From Candidatus Woesearchaeota archaeon (GTDB lineage: Archaea; Nanobdellota; Nanobdellia; Woesearchaeales; WJKV01): a stretch of DNA of 8,239 bases. The stretch lies in NCBI GenBank assembly GCA_019323495.1, contig JAHWHE010000046.1:1-8239 (forward strand). Direction: 5' to 3'. Within the stretch, counting starts at the first letter, position 1; each line of letters opens with the position of its first letter. The translations under genes and the position numbers were made by a program. The notes beneath the pieces were generated by a model. The model was not told the DNA's origin. It ran no database searches and was given only the letters and a program-made list of their open reading frames with translations. Of this stretch, positions 1-6,029 are shown piece after piece.

Positions 1-620
1 CCGGTCTTTGTTTTATATTTTCTGTTCCTTAGCTTGCCTTTTCCTGCCCTGACTTTCTTCTTCTGGCATCGCACAAGTTCAGGACCTAATTTCAGGTTTT
101 CAAGAACTTTTTTGATCTCCTTTGTTTTTGACATGGCTTCCAGCTTGTCTTCAACAATGATAGGGACGTTTTCAGGGACCATGTGCCCTCTTGCCTTGAT
201 TAAGTCTTTAACTATTGTCGCGCTGATTGCGCATCTTATTGCTTTTAGTCTTTCTTTCTCATTTATCTTCTCTGCGAATATCTTTTCTGCTTTTGGCGGA
301 TGGGCTCTTCTTCCTCCAACAGTATTAGGGGCAAAAGCTCCGACCCAAAAGAATCTTGTTCCGTTTCTGCTCATAACCTTTCTAGGTGTTCTGGAAATTC
401 CGTGACCATAACTTCCTCTAAAATCTCTTCTTCGTTTTTTAATAGCTACTGACGATCTTTTTCCTGCTCTAGGGTTTGCGCCGTAAGGATTTCTTCTGCC
501 GCTCTGCAATGAAAGAACTGCTTTCTGTATCAGATCTTCCCTGACTTTTTCATTGAATTGCTTAGGTAATTCTATGTCAGATTTCTTTTGTCCGTTTAGA
601 TCCAGTACTGTTGCTTTCAT
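1..620 (-). CDS. rpl4: Large ribosomal subunit protein L4 (uL4), C-terminus cut by window edge
   Basis: This is the large-subunit protein L4, which binds 23S rRNA and whose extended loop lines the peptide exit tunnel. It is read on the minus strand from an ATG at 620-618. About 206 codons are visible with no stop before base 1, so the C-terminal part lies outside the window (archaeal L4 is usually about 250 residues). The translation begins MKATVLDLNG. It carries the archaeal L4 core: GHGISRTPRK near residues 72-81, then GAFAPNTVGGRRAHPPKA near residues 94-111. A lysine/arginine-rich stretch near residues 190-206 (RAGKGKLRNRKYK) also matches the family. The start lies one base after the L3 stop codon (TAA at 624-622), the usual archaeal order rpl3-rpl4, so the two are almost certainly co-transcribed. 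No strong Shine-Dalgarno is seen before the ATG, which suggests translational coupling to L3. The assignment is secure. Confidence 0.96.
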   Translation of the reverse strand, partial: MKATVLDLNGQKKSDIELPKQFNEKVREDLIQKAVLSLQSGRRNPYGANPRAGKRSSVAIKKRRRDFRGSYGHGISRTPRKVMSRNGTRFFWVGAFAPNTVGGRRAHPPKAEKIFAEKINEKERLKAIRCAISATIVKDLIKARGHMVPENVPIIVEDKLEAMSKTKEIKKVLENLKLGPELVRCQKKKVRAGKGKLRNRKYKTKT

Positions 621-621
621 T

Positions 622-1566
622 TTACTTCAATGTCGGAGCTGGCAGCGCCAGTTTCTTATTCGGCCTTATCGCTTCTGTCAAAGTGATTAATCTTTTCTTA
701 GGGCCGCCTATACTGCCCTTGACCAAAACATACGGATTCTTTACATTTCCGTAGCTGTTGAACGGTTTTAGAGTTTTTGCTTCGTTTGAAATCTTGATTA
801 TCCATTTATTATATTCTGTTCTTAGGTGATAGCCCATTTTTCCGCCCATTGGCGAAGTGTAAGTGACTTTTGCATAACCTTGGGAGCTAAGCACTGCCGC
901 CCTTCTTGCTTTCTCACTTTTATGGGATCTTATTTTAACGCCAAATCTTTTGACAACGCCCTGGAAGCCTTTTCCTTTTGTAACGCTATGGCTGTCCACT
1001 AATTGTCCTGGCTTGAAAACATCAGAAACATTGATTTCTTTGTCAAGCAATTCCTTGATGAGTTTTAGTTTGTCATCCAGTTTTGCTCCTCCAACCGCTA
1101 CCTGGAAGATTTCTGGCTTCTTTTTTCCTGTTCCTGTGAATCTTGGCTGAGTATAAACATTTACTAGAATGTCGTCACAACCTTCTGCAGTTTCCGGTAG
1201 TTTGTGAGAAGCTTTCTTTGGCAGTTTTATTGTTCTTGCAAGACTCTTGTCAAGTTTTGGATTAAGAACCTCAGAAGAAAGCGTCAAACCGTAAGGGGTT
1301 TTTTTGTAGAAACGAACAGAAAAAATGCGCATCGGGGGACATTCAAGCACGGTGCAAGGAACAGAAAGAATTTCTTTGGCAGTTGGGGAATTTTTTCGTG
1401 TATCGACAAATTGAACATTGATCATGCCTGCCTTATAGCCTGCAAAACCTAATATCCTGCCATCATTACTTCTAGCCCAATTCCTAATACGGGCTGCTTG
1501 TCTCTTTGCTCTCTTTCTGGGCCAGTATTGAAGTGACCCTCTTCTAGGATATCTTGTGGTTGGCAT
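622..1566 (-). CDS. rpl3: Large ribosomal subunit protein L3 (uL3)
   Basis: This is ribosomal protein L3, an early-assembly protein whose central extension reaches the peptidyl transferase centre. It is 314 residues, close to or slightly shorter than typical archaeal L3. The archaeal N-terminus is present (PRRGSLQYWPRKRA, residues 8-20), as is the L3 signature VTKGKGFQGVVKRFGVK (195-211). The C-terminal archaeal/eukaryotic motif is GYHLRTEYNKW (245-255). The ATG at 1566-1564 gives the standard MPTTRYPRRGS start and no better upstream start exists. An oddity is the loop between the signature and GYH. Archaeal and eukaryotic L3 normally carry a tryptophan at the tip of this 'W-finger', whereas an ungapped alignment from GYH places Gln229 there. 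The usual GQ before (M/R/T)GYH is Lys243. The gene heads a minus-strand operon continuing directly into rpl4. Upstream lies a 285-base non-coding region with candidate promoters and RNA structure. Confidence 0.97.
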   Translation of the reverse strand: MPTTRYPRRGSLQYWPRKRAKRQAARIRNWARSNDGRILGFAGYKAGMINVQFVDTRKNSPTAKEILSVPCTVLECPPMRIFSVRFYKKTPYGLTLSSEVLNPKLDKSLARTIKLPKKASHKLPETAEGCDDILVNVYTQPRFTGTGKKKPEIFQVAVGGAKLDDKLKLIKELLDKEINVSDVFKPGQLVDSHSVTKGKGFQGVVKRFGVKIRSHKSEKARRAAVLSSQGYAKVTYTSPMGGKMGYHLRTEYNKWIIKISNEAKTLKPFNSYGNVKNPYVLVKGSIGGPKKRLITLTEAIRPNKKLALPAPTLK

Positions 1567-1603
1567 TTTTGTTTATTATGGGTTAGGGATATTTTTTTCA
1601 CCC

Positions 1604-1615
1604 TCTTTTATTTAT
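1604..1615 (-). promoter_or_regulatory. Candidate weak TATA box proximal to rpl3
   Basis: On the minus strand this reads GATAAATAAAAG. Its centre is about 45 bases before the L3 ATG, so transcription starting about 25 bases downstream would give a leader of roughly 20 bases. The match to the archaeal TATA consensus is only fair, and A/T-rich matches are frequent here. It would serve as the L3-L4 operon promoter if the upstream RNA (about 1673-1803) is a separate transcript. Confidence 0.3.
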
Positions 1616-1693
1616 CAACATATTATCCACTCAGAATACCGCAAAACAAGCTTCAAAAAGACAAAATCTCCCAAAAAACACGATTTTATCAGT

Positions 1694-1737
1694 ATTGTAT
1701 CAATTTCCAAAGCCTTTTGCCCCAGAGCGGATACAAT
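1694..1737 (-). repeat. Inverted repeat: 8-bp stem enclosing a small inner hairpin
   Basis: The arms ATTGTATC and GATACAAT (1737-1730 and 1701-1694 on the minus strand) are perfectly complementary and separated by 28 bases. Within the spacer, CAAA-AGGC-TTTG can form a 4-bp stem with a tetraloop. The element is 36 bases past a second hairpin-forming unit (1783-1761 arm) and about 16 bases before an oligo-T run, so it may be part of a structured RNA. A perfect 8-bp pairing in a region this size can occur by chance. Confidence 0.45.
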
Positions 1738-1760
1738 TAAAGTGTATGTCCCCTCATATA

Positions 1761-1794
1761 ACCGTAAAAACCCTTAATTTCTGATTTAAACGGT
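1761..1794 (-). repeat. Interrupted hairpin favouring a minus-strand RNA
   Basis: On the minus strand ACCGT (1794-1790) pairs with ACGGT (1765-1761). After a symmetric TT/TT internal loop, AAATC (1787-1783) pairs with GGTTT (1772-1768), enclosing a 10-base loop. One of the ten pairs is T-G, acceptable in RNA as U-G, whereas the plus-strand version would have an A-C mismatch. This polarity hints that the RNA, if made, is read leftwards. Confidence 0.4.
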
Positions 1795-1824
1795 CTTAAG
1801 TATTTTACGAAGGATATAGAAGGG

Positions 1825-1833
1825 ATTTATAAA
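1825..1833 (-). promoter_or_regulatory. Strong TATA box downstream of polX, reading toward rpl3
   Basis: The minus strand reads TTTATAAAT, a near-ideal archaeal TATA box preceded by AGAAACC, and sits 19 bases beyond the polX stop codon. Transcription would start near 1803, about 240 bases before the L3 ATG. It therefore drives either a separate small RNA or a long-leader ribosomal mRNA. The motif is nearly palindromic, but a plus-strand start from it would run antisense into the polX 3' end, which is less sensible. Confidence 0.5.
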
Positions 1834-1840
1834 GGTTTCT

Positions 1841-1850
1841 AAAGAAAAAG
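1841..1850 (-). terminator. Oligo-T terminator after polX
   Basis: The minus strand reads CTTTTTCTTT starting one base after the polX TAA stop (1854-1852). Archaeal transcription commonly ends at such pyrimidine/T-rich tracts without a hairpin, so this is a plausible polX terminator, separating polX from the TATA box just beyond. Confidence 0.5.
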
Positions 1851-1851
1851 C

Positions 1852-3555
1852 TTATTTCAGCCATTTCGATAATCTGCTCAAATCGTATGTATTTAATATG
1901 TTATTTTTTTCGCACCAACCCCTTCTTGCGAGCGCACAGCCAAGCTGAAGGAACCTAAAATGCTCTGTATTATGACCGTCTGTGCCTATCGCCAGCACAA
2001 CCTTCCGCTCAACAGCATCGCGTATATGAGATGTGTCCAGATCCATCCTCACAGGGAAGCAATTTATCTCAAGAGCGGTTTTTGTTTCCTTTGCTTTTTC
2101 CAGTATTTTGTCATAGTTCAAGTCATACGGCCGCCTTTTTCCAAGCAAGACTCCTGTCGGATGGGCAATGATGTCCACGTGCTCGTTCTCCATAGCAGTC
2201 ATGATCCTCTTTGTCATCTTCTGGCTGCTCCCTCTGAATCCGCTGTGGATTGCAGCAACAACCACGTCCAGCTGTTTGAGCACGCTGTCTTTAATGTCCA
2301 CTGTTCCATCATCCTTTATGTTGACTTCTGCGCCTGTAAGCAACTTTATGCCGGACATCTTTCTGCTTTCTTTCCTGATGTTTTCTGCATGCTTCAGCAG
2401 ATTCTTATTGTCCAGCCCTCCTGCTATCTTTAATTTTCCTGTGTGATCTGTGACTGCGATGTATTTCAGGCCTGCCTTTTTTGCGGCCGTTGCCATTTCT
2501 TTAATTGTATTTGTACCGTCGCTCGCTTTTGTGTGGGTGTGCAGGTCTCCTTTGATATCATCGTATTCAACAAGATGGGGCAGCTTGTGCTTTAGAGCCG
2601 CTTCTATCTCTCCATTGTTCTCTCTTATCTCAGGAGGCATCCAGCTCAAACCAAGTATCCTGTAGATGTCTTTTTCATTCCTGCCCGCAATCTGTTTTTT
2701 TCCTTTGAACAAGCCGTATTCTGACAGCTTCATCTTTTTCTTGATCGCGATCTTTCTCAGTTCTATGTTGTGTGCTTTATCCCCTGTGAAATACTGCGTC
2801 GCACTGCCGTAGCTTTCGACCGGGATTACTCTAAGATCAACATGCAATCCGCTCTTCATCCTTATGCTGCTTCTGGTCGGGCCTTTGCTTATTATTTTGC
2901 CTGTGTCTTTCAGGTGTGTAAACTTTTCCATCACTTTGCTCGGTTTTTTGCTCACGACAAGAATATCAACATCGCCTATAGTTTCCTTCATCCTCCTGAC
3001 ACTGCCTGCGATGTCTATCTTTTGAACTTCCTTTACTGCCTTCATTTGCTCCATTATCTCTTCTACGATTGGAAGAACATAACCCAGGGGCATTCTTTTT
3101 TTCCGTGTAGCTGCAAAACCCAGGTTCTTTAGAATGTTTTCTTCTGTTTGCGTGCCGAAACCAGCAATCTTTCTTATCTTGTGCGCTTTTGCTGCCTTTT
3201 CAAGATCCTTCAATGTCTTTACTTTTAATTTTTCATACAGAACTTTTGCTTTTTTCACACCGACACCTTCGACAGCTGTAATCTCTTCAATATCTATCGG
3301 AAGTTTTTTCTTTAGTTCGTTCAAATACTTCAGCTTGCCTGTCTTAAGAAATTCGTCAATCTTCTCTGCAATGCTCTTGCCAACTCCTGGTATGTCATCA
3401 AGCTTGCCTTTTTTCCAGACAGAAACAATGTCCTCTGACATGCTTTCGATAGACTGGGCAGCTTTCCTATACGCCCTAGGCTTGAACTGGATGTCTTGCA
3501 CTTCTAGCAAATCAGCAATCTCGTACAGAATCTTGGCAACATCTGCATTACGCAT
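1852..3555 (-). CDS. polX: Family X DNA polymerase with C-terminal PHP domain (PolX)
   Basis: This is a repair-type DNA polymerase (gap filling, base-excision repair) fused to a PHP metallo-phosphoesterase that in studied bacterial PolX proteins gives 3'-5' exonuclease and AP-endonuclease activities. It is 567 residues, the usual PolX-PHP length. The N-terminal 8-kDa-like and helix-hairpin-helix region includes DDIPGVGKSIAEKI (53-66) and AVEGVGVKKAK (94-104). The polymerase palm shows GSVRR (184-188), GDVDILV with Asp195/Asp197, HVDLRV with Asp240, and the nucleotide-binding YFTGDKAHNIELR (255-267). The PHP metal ligands all appear: H339, H341, D346, H371, E410, H437, H465, D526 and H528. Start is ATG 3555-3553, with AGAGG 10 bases upstream and a TATA box at 3620-3611. 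It follows the primase gene on the same strand but seems to have its own promoter. This architecture is mainly bacterial with scattered archaeal members, so ancient transfer is possible. The catalytic set is intact. Confidence 0.96.
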   Translation of the reverse strand: MRNADVAKILYEIADLLEVQDIQFKPRAYRKAAQSIESMSEDIVSVWKKGKLDDIPGVGKSIAEKIDEFLKTGKLKYLNELKKKLPIDIEEITAVEGVGVKKAKVLYEKLKVKTLKDLEKAAKAHKIRKIAGFGTQTEENILKNLGFAATRKKRMPLGYVLPIVEEIMEQMKAVKEVQKIDIAGSVRRMKETIGDVDILVVSKKPSKVMEKFTHLKDTGKIISKGPTRSSIRMKSGLHVDLRVIPVESYGSATQYFTGDKAHNIELRKIAIKKKMKLSEYGLFKGKKQIAGRNEKDIYRILGLSWMPPEIRENNGEIEAALKHKLPHLVEYDDIKGDLHTHTKASDGTNTIKEMATAAKKAGLKYIAVTDHTGKLKIAGGLDNKNLLKHAENIRKESRKMSGIKLLTGAEVNIKDDGTVDIKDSVLKQLDVVVAAIHSGFRGSSQKMTKRIMTAMENEHVDIIAHPTGVLLGKRRPYDLNYDKILEKAKETKTALEINCFPVRMDLDTSHIRDAVERKVVLAIGTDGHNTEHFRFLQLGCALARRGWCEKNNILNTYDLSRLSKWLK

Positions 3556-3610
3556 TTTGGTTCAGCCTCTTTTGTTTGTTATGTAAATTAAGAATATGTA
3601 AGAATCGTTG

Positions 3611-3620
3611 CTATAAAAGG
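3611..3620 (-). promoter_or_regulatory. TATA box and Shine-Dalgarno of polX
   Basis: The minus strand reads CCTTTTATAG in the 75-base gap between the primase stop and the polX start. Transcription starting about 25 bases downstream (near 3590) would leave a leader of roughly 35 bases. That leader contains AGAGG (3570-3566), a Shine-Dalgarno candidate 10 bases before the ATG. This suggests polX can be transcribed separately from the primase gene. Confidence 0.5.
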
Positions 3621-3630
3621 GTTTCTAATT

Positions 3631-5091
3631 TTATGCTTGCTCTTTTTCAGTTTCTCTTTTCTTTTTCATCTCTTCCTTGAATAGTTTCTGCTTTTCCCTT
3701 GTCTCTTTCATCTTCTGCTTCTGCTCTTCTGTCAATGTCCTTTTGCTGTTCTGCTTTTTCTCGACCTCCAGCTGCTGTTTTAATCTTATCTTTACATAAT
3801 TCACAGGATTCTTAATCCTCTTGCACATTGCATCCGGATTGCACGCCCTGATGTCCAAAAGGTAAGTCTTATTGTCGCAGTTCGGAGGAAGAACTTTCTT
3901 GTTCTTCTGTCTTGAATAACGCAACTGCGAAAGAAGGATTGTCTGGCTCAAAGGTTCTTTATTGCAATCGTTCCATTCCAGCAAACGTTTTTCTATCTGG
4001 TCATAGCTCCAGCCGCAGCAGACGAGAAAATTTATCAGGATGAAAATCGCCCTTTTCCTTCCGTCTTCCAAGCCATCTAAAATGTGCCTGATGCAAGGAG
4101 GGAAGTATTTTTCATCTATTGCTTCTGCAGGAACATCCACTTCTTCGTTCTTTGACAATTCCTGCTGTTCTTCTTCCTTTACTTTTGCCTGCTTTGCCCA
4201 GTCAAATGCCTGTACAAACAATTGCTTTGCCTGATTGGACTCTACATTTGAAATGTCCAAGAAAGGAATCTGGCCCGCAACTACGCAGTCCATTGCAGCA
4301 GTCTTTTTATCGAATTGCAGAATCTTCTTCTTATGAACAGGAACAGAAACAAGACCTGTCTTCTGGTTTATGCTATAGACGCTCCTAAACAGATGCCTAC
4401 TGCTTATCAAGATAGTATCGATGTCAACCAGAGAGAATGGATTTAATCTTTTTTCTTTTGTATTTTTGTTTTCTTCTACAAGTTCTTCGAATTGCTTTCC
4501 GCTTAATTCCTGCAACTGCTCTATTTTGTACTTCTGAAGAATGGCTGCGCTCAATTGATCTTTTATCATGTCTGCAAGATATGCTGCGACTATTCTTGCG
4601 GCTTCTGGAAACAATAATTTTGTTTCTTTGCCTTCGATTGCGTCTGGAAAACTTTCATACGGCACTGCGATATGGAAGCCTGCTCGCCCGCTGAACTTGA
4701 CAGTCACAGGAACATCATAATAGTCAAGGGCTTTTATTACTAGATCTGCAGCCAGTTTGCTTATTTCCAGGTTGTTTGAATCTATATCTAATATAAGGTC
4801 CCAGCCCTGTCTGAGGCTGTCGAGTTCTGTTCTTCTCATGCCTGGAGTGAGGTGAAGAGGATTCCTCCATCTTTCTTCGCTCACGTCAAAAGTCAATGCG
4901 CCCTGCTTTGCCAATTCAAGTATGTCTAGTCTGTACTGCAGGATGTCTGGCCTTTTTCCATAGCTCAGGTTAGGGAACCTGACTGCGACTTCCCTGTTCT
5001 TTGCAAGAGACAGTATTGCGTCCTGGACATCCTCTCTGCTATAAAATTCCAATACCTTGTTTAGGTCTATTTGTGCTATCTCATCCCCCAT
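3631..5091 (-). CDS. priS: Fused archaeal-type DNA primase (PriS catalytic module plus PriL Fe-S module)
   Basis: This is a replicative primase that makes RNA/DNA primers for the lagging strand. In most archaea PriS and PriL are two subunits; here both are in one 486-residue chain, as known from Nanoarchaeum equitans. The PriS part (about 1-300) has LDID with metal-binding Asp102 and Asp104. It also has SGRAGFH (134-140), and VDIDTILIS (222-230) supplying the likely third aspartate (Asp225 or Asp223), followed by SINQKTG (240-246). A Glu/Lys-rich linker (about 300-326) leads to the PriL C-terminal module. That module has PPC (Cys333), PPNC (Cys405), and Cys417 and Cys423 before NPVNY, the four cysteines expected to bind a 4Fe-4S cluster. 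The PriL N-terminal domain is missing. The zinc-knuckle module normally lying between DxD and SGR is absent. The His of the usual SxHxKTG motif is Asn242. The last 50 residues are a highly charged, helical tail. The gene is divergent from htpX across 76 bases and upstream of polX. Confidence 0.93.
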   Translation of the reverse strand: MGDEIAQIDLNKVLEFYSREDVQDAILSLAKNREVAVRFPNLSYGKRPDILQYRLDILELAKQGALTFDVSEERWRNPLHLTPGMRRTELDSLRQGWDLILDIDSNNLEISKLAADLVIKALDYYDVPVTVKFSGRAGFHIAVPYESFPDAIEGKETKLLFPEAARIVAAYLADMIKDQLSAAILQKYKIEQLQELSGKQFEELVEENKNTKEKRLNPFSLVDIDTILISSRHLFRSVYSINQKTGLVSVPVHKKKILQFDKKTAAMDCVVAGQIPFLDISNVESNQAKQLFVQAFDWAKQAKVKEEEQQELSKNEEVDVPAEAIDEKYFPPCIRHILDGLEDGRKRAIFILINFLVCCGWSYDQIEKRLLEWNDCNKEPLSQTILLSQLRYSRQKNKKVLPPNCDNKTYLLDIRACNPDAMCKRIKNPVNYVKIRLKQQLEVEKKQNSKRTLTEEQKQKMKETREKQKLFKEEMKKKRETEKEQA

Positions 5092-5116
5092 ATCAAAGAG
5101 AATTGGAGCAATTGTA

Positions 5117-5124
5117 TATATAAA
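5117..5124 (-). promoter_or_regulatory. TATA box of the primase gene
   Basis: The minus strand reads TTTATATA, an excellent archaeal TATA box. Its centre is about 30 bases before the primase ATG (5091-5089), so the expected transcription start is only a few bases before the start codon. No Shine-Dalgarno is visible. The primase mRNA is therefore predicted to be near-leaderless. Confidence 0.6.
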
Positions 5125-5137
5125 TATTGCAGAAAAC

Positions 5138-5146
5138 TATTTAAAT
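5138..5146 (+). promoter_or_regulatory. TATA box of htpX
   Basis: The plus strand reads TATTTAAAT, preceded by the purine-rich AGAAAAC as a possible TFB-recognition element. Its centre lies about 26 bases before the ATG at 5168, so transcription should begin at or next to the start codon, giving a leaderless mRNA. The TATATATAAATA at 5115-5126 could also act on this strand, which would give a leader of about 20 bases. Confidence 0.5.
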
Positions 5147-5167
5147 GGTCTGAATCTTAGCACACGT

Positions 5168-6019
5168 ATGTTTTGGAACAAGATAAAAACCGGACTGTTG
5201 CTTGGAGCATTGAGCGGTGTCTTGCTAGCCCTGGGCACATTATTGGGGGGCACTACTGGATTATCAATAGGTTTAAGCATCGCATTATTGATGAATATTG
5301 TTTCTTATTGGGCCAGTGATAAGATCGCATTAAAAATCTATAAAGCCAAATTAGTCAGCGAGAAAGAAGAGCCTGAATTGCATAAGATTGTAAAAGAAGT
5401 GTGCAAAGAGAGCAATTGCATAAAACCTCCAGTTTACATTGTCCCGAGCGAGACGCCTAATGCATTCGCATGCGGAAGAAACGAGAAGCACAGCGCCGTA
5501 GCAGTTACTGCGGGCTTGCTGAGACTGCTCGACAAAGAAGAATTGAAAGGAGTCATTGCCCATGAAATCGCGCACATCAAGAACAAGGACATATTGATAC
5601 AAACAGTTGCAGGTGCAATCGCGACTGCGATAAGCTATGTTGCATTGTTCGCAAGGATTGGAGCGATGGCGGGCGGTTTTGGAAACGGAGGAAGAGGGAG
5701 GAATGCTGGCGAACTTCTTGCCATTGCAATACTCACTCCGATAATGGCAATGCTGATTCAATTGGCAATCAGCAGGAGCAGGGAATATCTTGCAGATGAG
5801 ACAGGCGCAAAGAACATCAAGAACAGCAAGGCCTTGGCAAGAGCCCTTGACAAGATGAACAAGGCAATAGATTTTGCGCCAATGAAAAGAACAGGAGCAA
5901 GAGAAGCCACTGCCCACATGTTCATTGCGAATCCGTTCAGAGGAGGATTTTTGAACCTGTTGGCAACACACCCTCCGATGAAAAAACGAATAGAAAAACT
6001 GAACAGCATGAAGTTCTGA
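5168..6019 (+). CDS. htpX: HtpX-like M48 membrane zinc metalloprotease
   Basis: This is an integral-membrane zinc endopeptidase of family M48, involved in degrading misfolded or damaged membrane proteins. The protein is 283 residues, the usual HtpX length. Two hydrophobic N-terminal segments (about 7-27 and 28-48) are followed by the protease domain with HEIAH (His132, Glu133, His136). Two further hydrophobic segments follow (about 143-165 and 182-202), with a glycine-rich stretch between them. SREYLAD supplies the third zinc ligand (Glu206), and the family C-terminal motif ATHPPMKKRI is at 266-275. The start ATG at 5168 is chosen because the translation then begins with MFWNKIKTGLLLG directly before the first membrane segment, and a TATA box sits 26 bases upstream. 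An in-frame ATG at 5057 would add 37 non-family residues and overlap the primase coding start. This is the only plus-strand gene; it is divergent from the primase and convergent with argF, with 10 bases between the stops. Confidence 0.95.
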   Translation: MFWNKIKTGLLLGALSGVLLALGTLLGGTTGLSIGLSIALLMNIVSYWASDKIALKIYKAKLVSEKEEPELHKIVKEVCKESNCIKPPVYIVPSETPNAFACGRNEKHSAVAVTAGLLRLLDKEELKGVIAHEIAHIKNKDILIQTVAGAIATAISYVALFARIGAMAGGFGNGGRGRNAGELLAIAILTPIMAMLIQLAISRSREYLADETGAKNIKNSKALARALDKMNKAIDFAPMKRTGAREATAHMFIANPFRGGFLNLLATHPPMKKRIEKLNSMKF

Positions 6020-6029
6020 TATTTGTTCC

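Larger units (their letters stand above)
1673..1803 (-). ncRNA. Candidate small RNA or structured leader upstream of rpl3
   Basis: No protein gene fits the 1567-1851 gap: the longest minus-strand ATG reading frame seen in its middle is only six codons. The stretch is arranged like a transcript. A strong minus-strand TATA box lies at 1833-1825, with an expected start near 1803. A first hairpin follows at 1794-1761 and a second at 1737-1694. A run of six T on the minus strand (1678-1673) could terminate transcription. In the first hairpin one pair is G-U on the minus strand but would be A-C on the plus strand, which favours a minus-strand RNA. It could equally be the 5' part of a long rpl3-rpl4 leader with a role in autoregulation. 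I recognise no known RNA family. This is an inference from arrangement and pairing only. Confidence 0.3.

Noticed and set aside
34..405. 123-codon plus-strand frame opposite L4
   Set aside because: Its hydrophobic look comes from being antisense to a Lys/Arg-rich ribosomal protein. The minus-strand L4 translation is unmistakable.
1556..1777. 73-codon plus-strand reading frame across the polX-rpl3 gap
   Set aside because: It begins inside the L3 coding start, has no recognisable features and lacks a promoter or ribosome-binding site. It is an A/T-rich chance frame.
1567..1851. tRNA or other known RNA gene in the gap
   Set aside because: No cloverleaf, T-loop GTTCGA-type motif or other recognised RNA signature is visible on either strand. 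Only generic hairpins are present, reported as a candidate.
5057..5167. Upstream in-frame ATG that would extend htpX by 37 residues
   Set aside because: The added residues do not resemble HtpX and would overlap the primase N-terminal coding region and contain both TATA boxes. The ATG at 5168 fits the family start and the promoter spacing.
5351..5971. 206-codon minus-strand frame opposite htpX
   Set aside because: It is antisense to the protease domain, with no family features and many scattered cysteines as expected of a shadow frame.
6020..6029. Terminator hairpin between convergent htpX and argF
   Set aside because: The ten bases hold no inverted repeat and no clear T-run in either direction, so nothing specific can be called.
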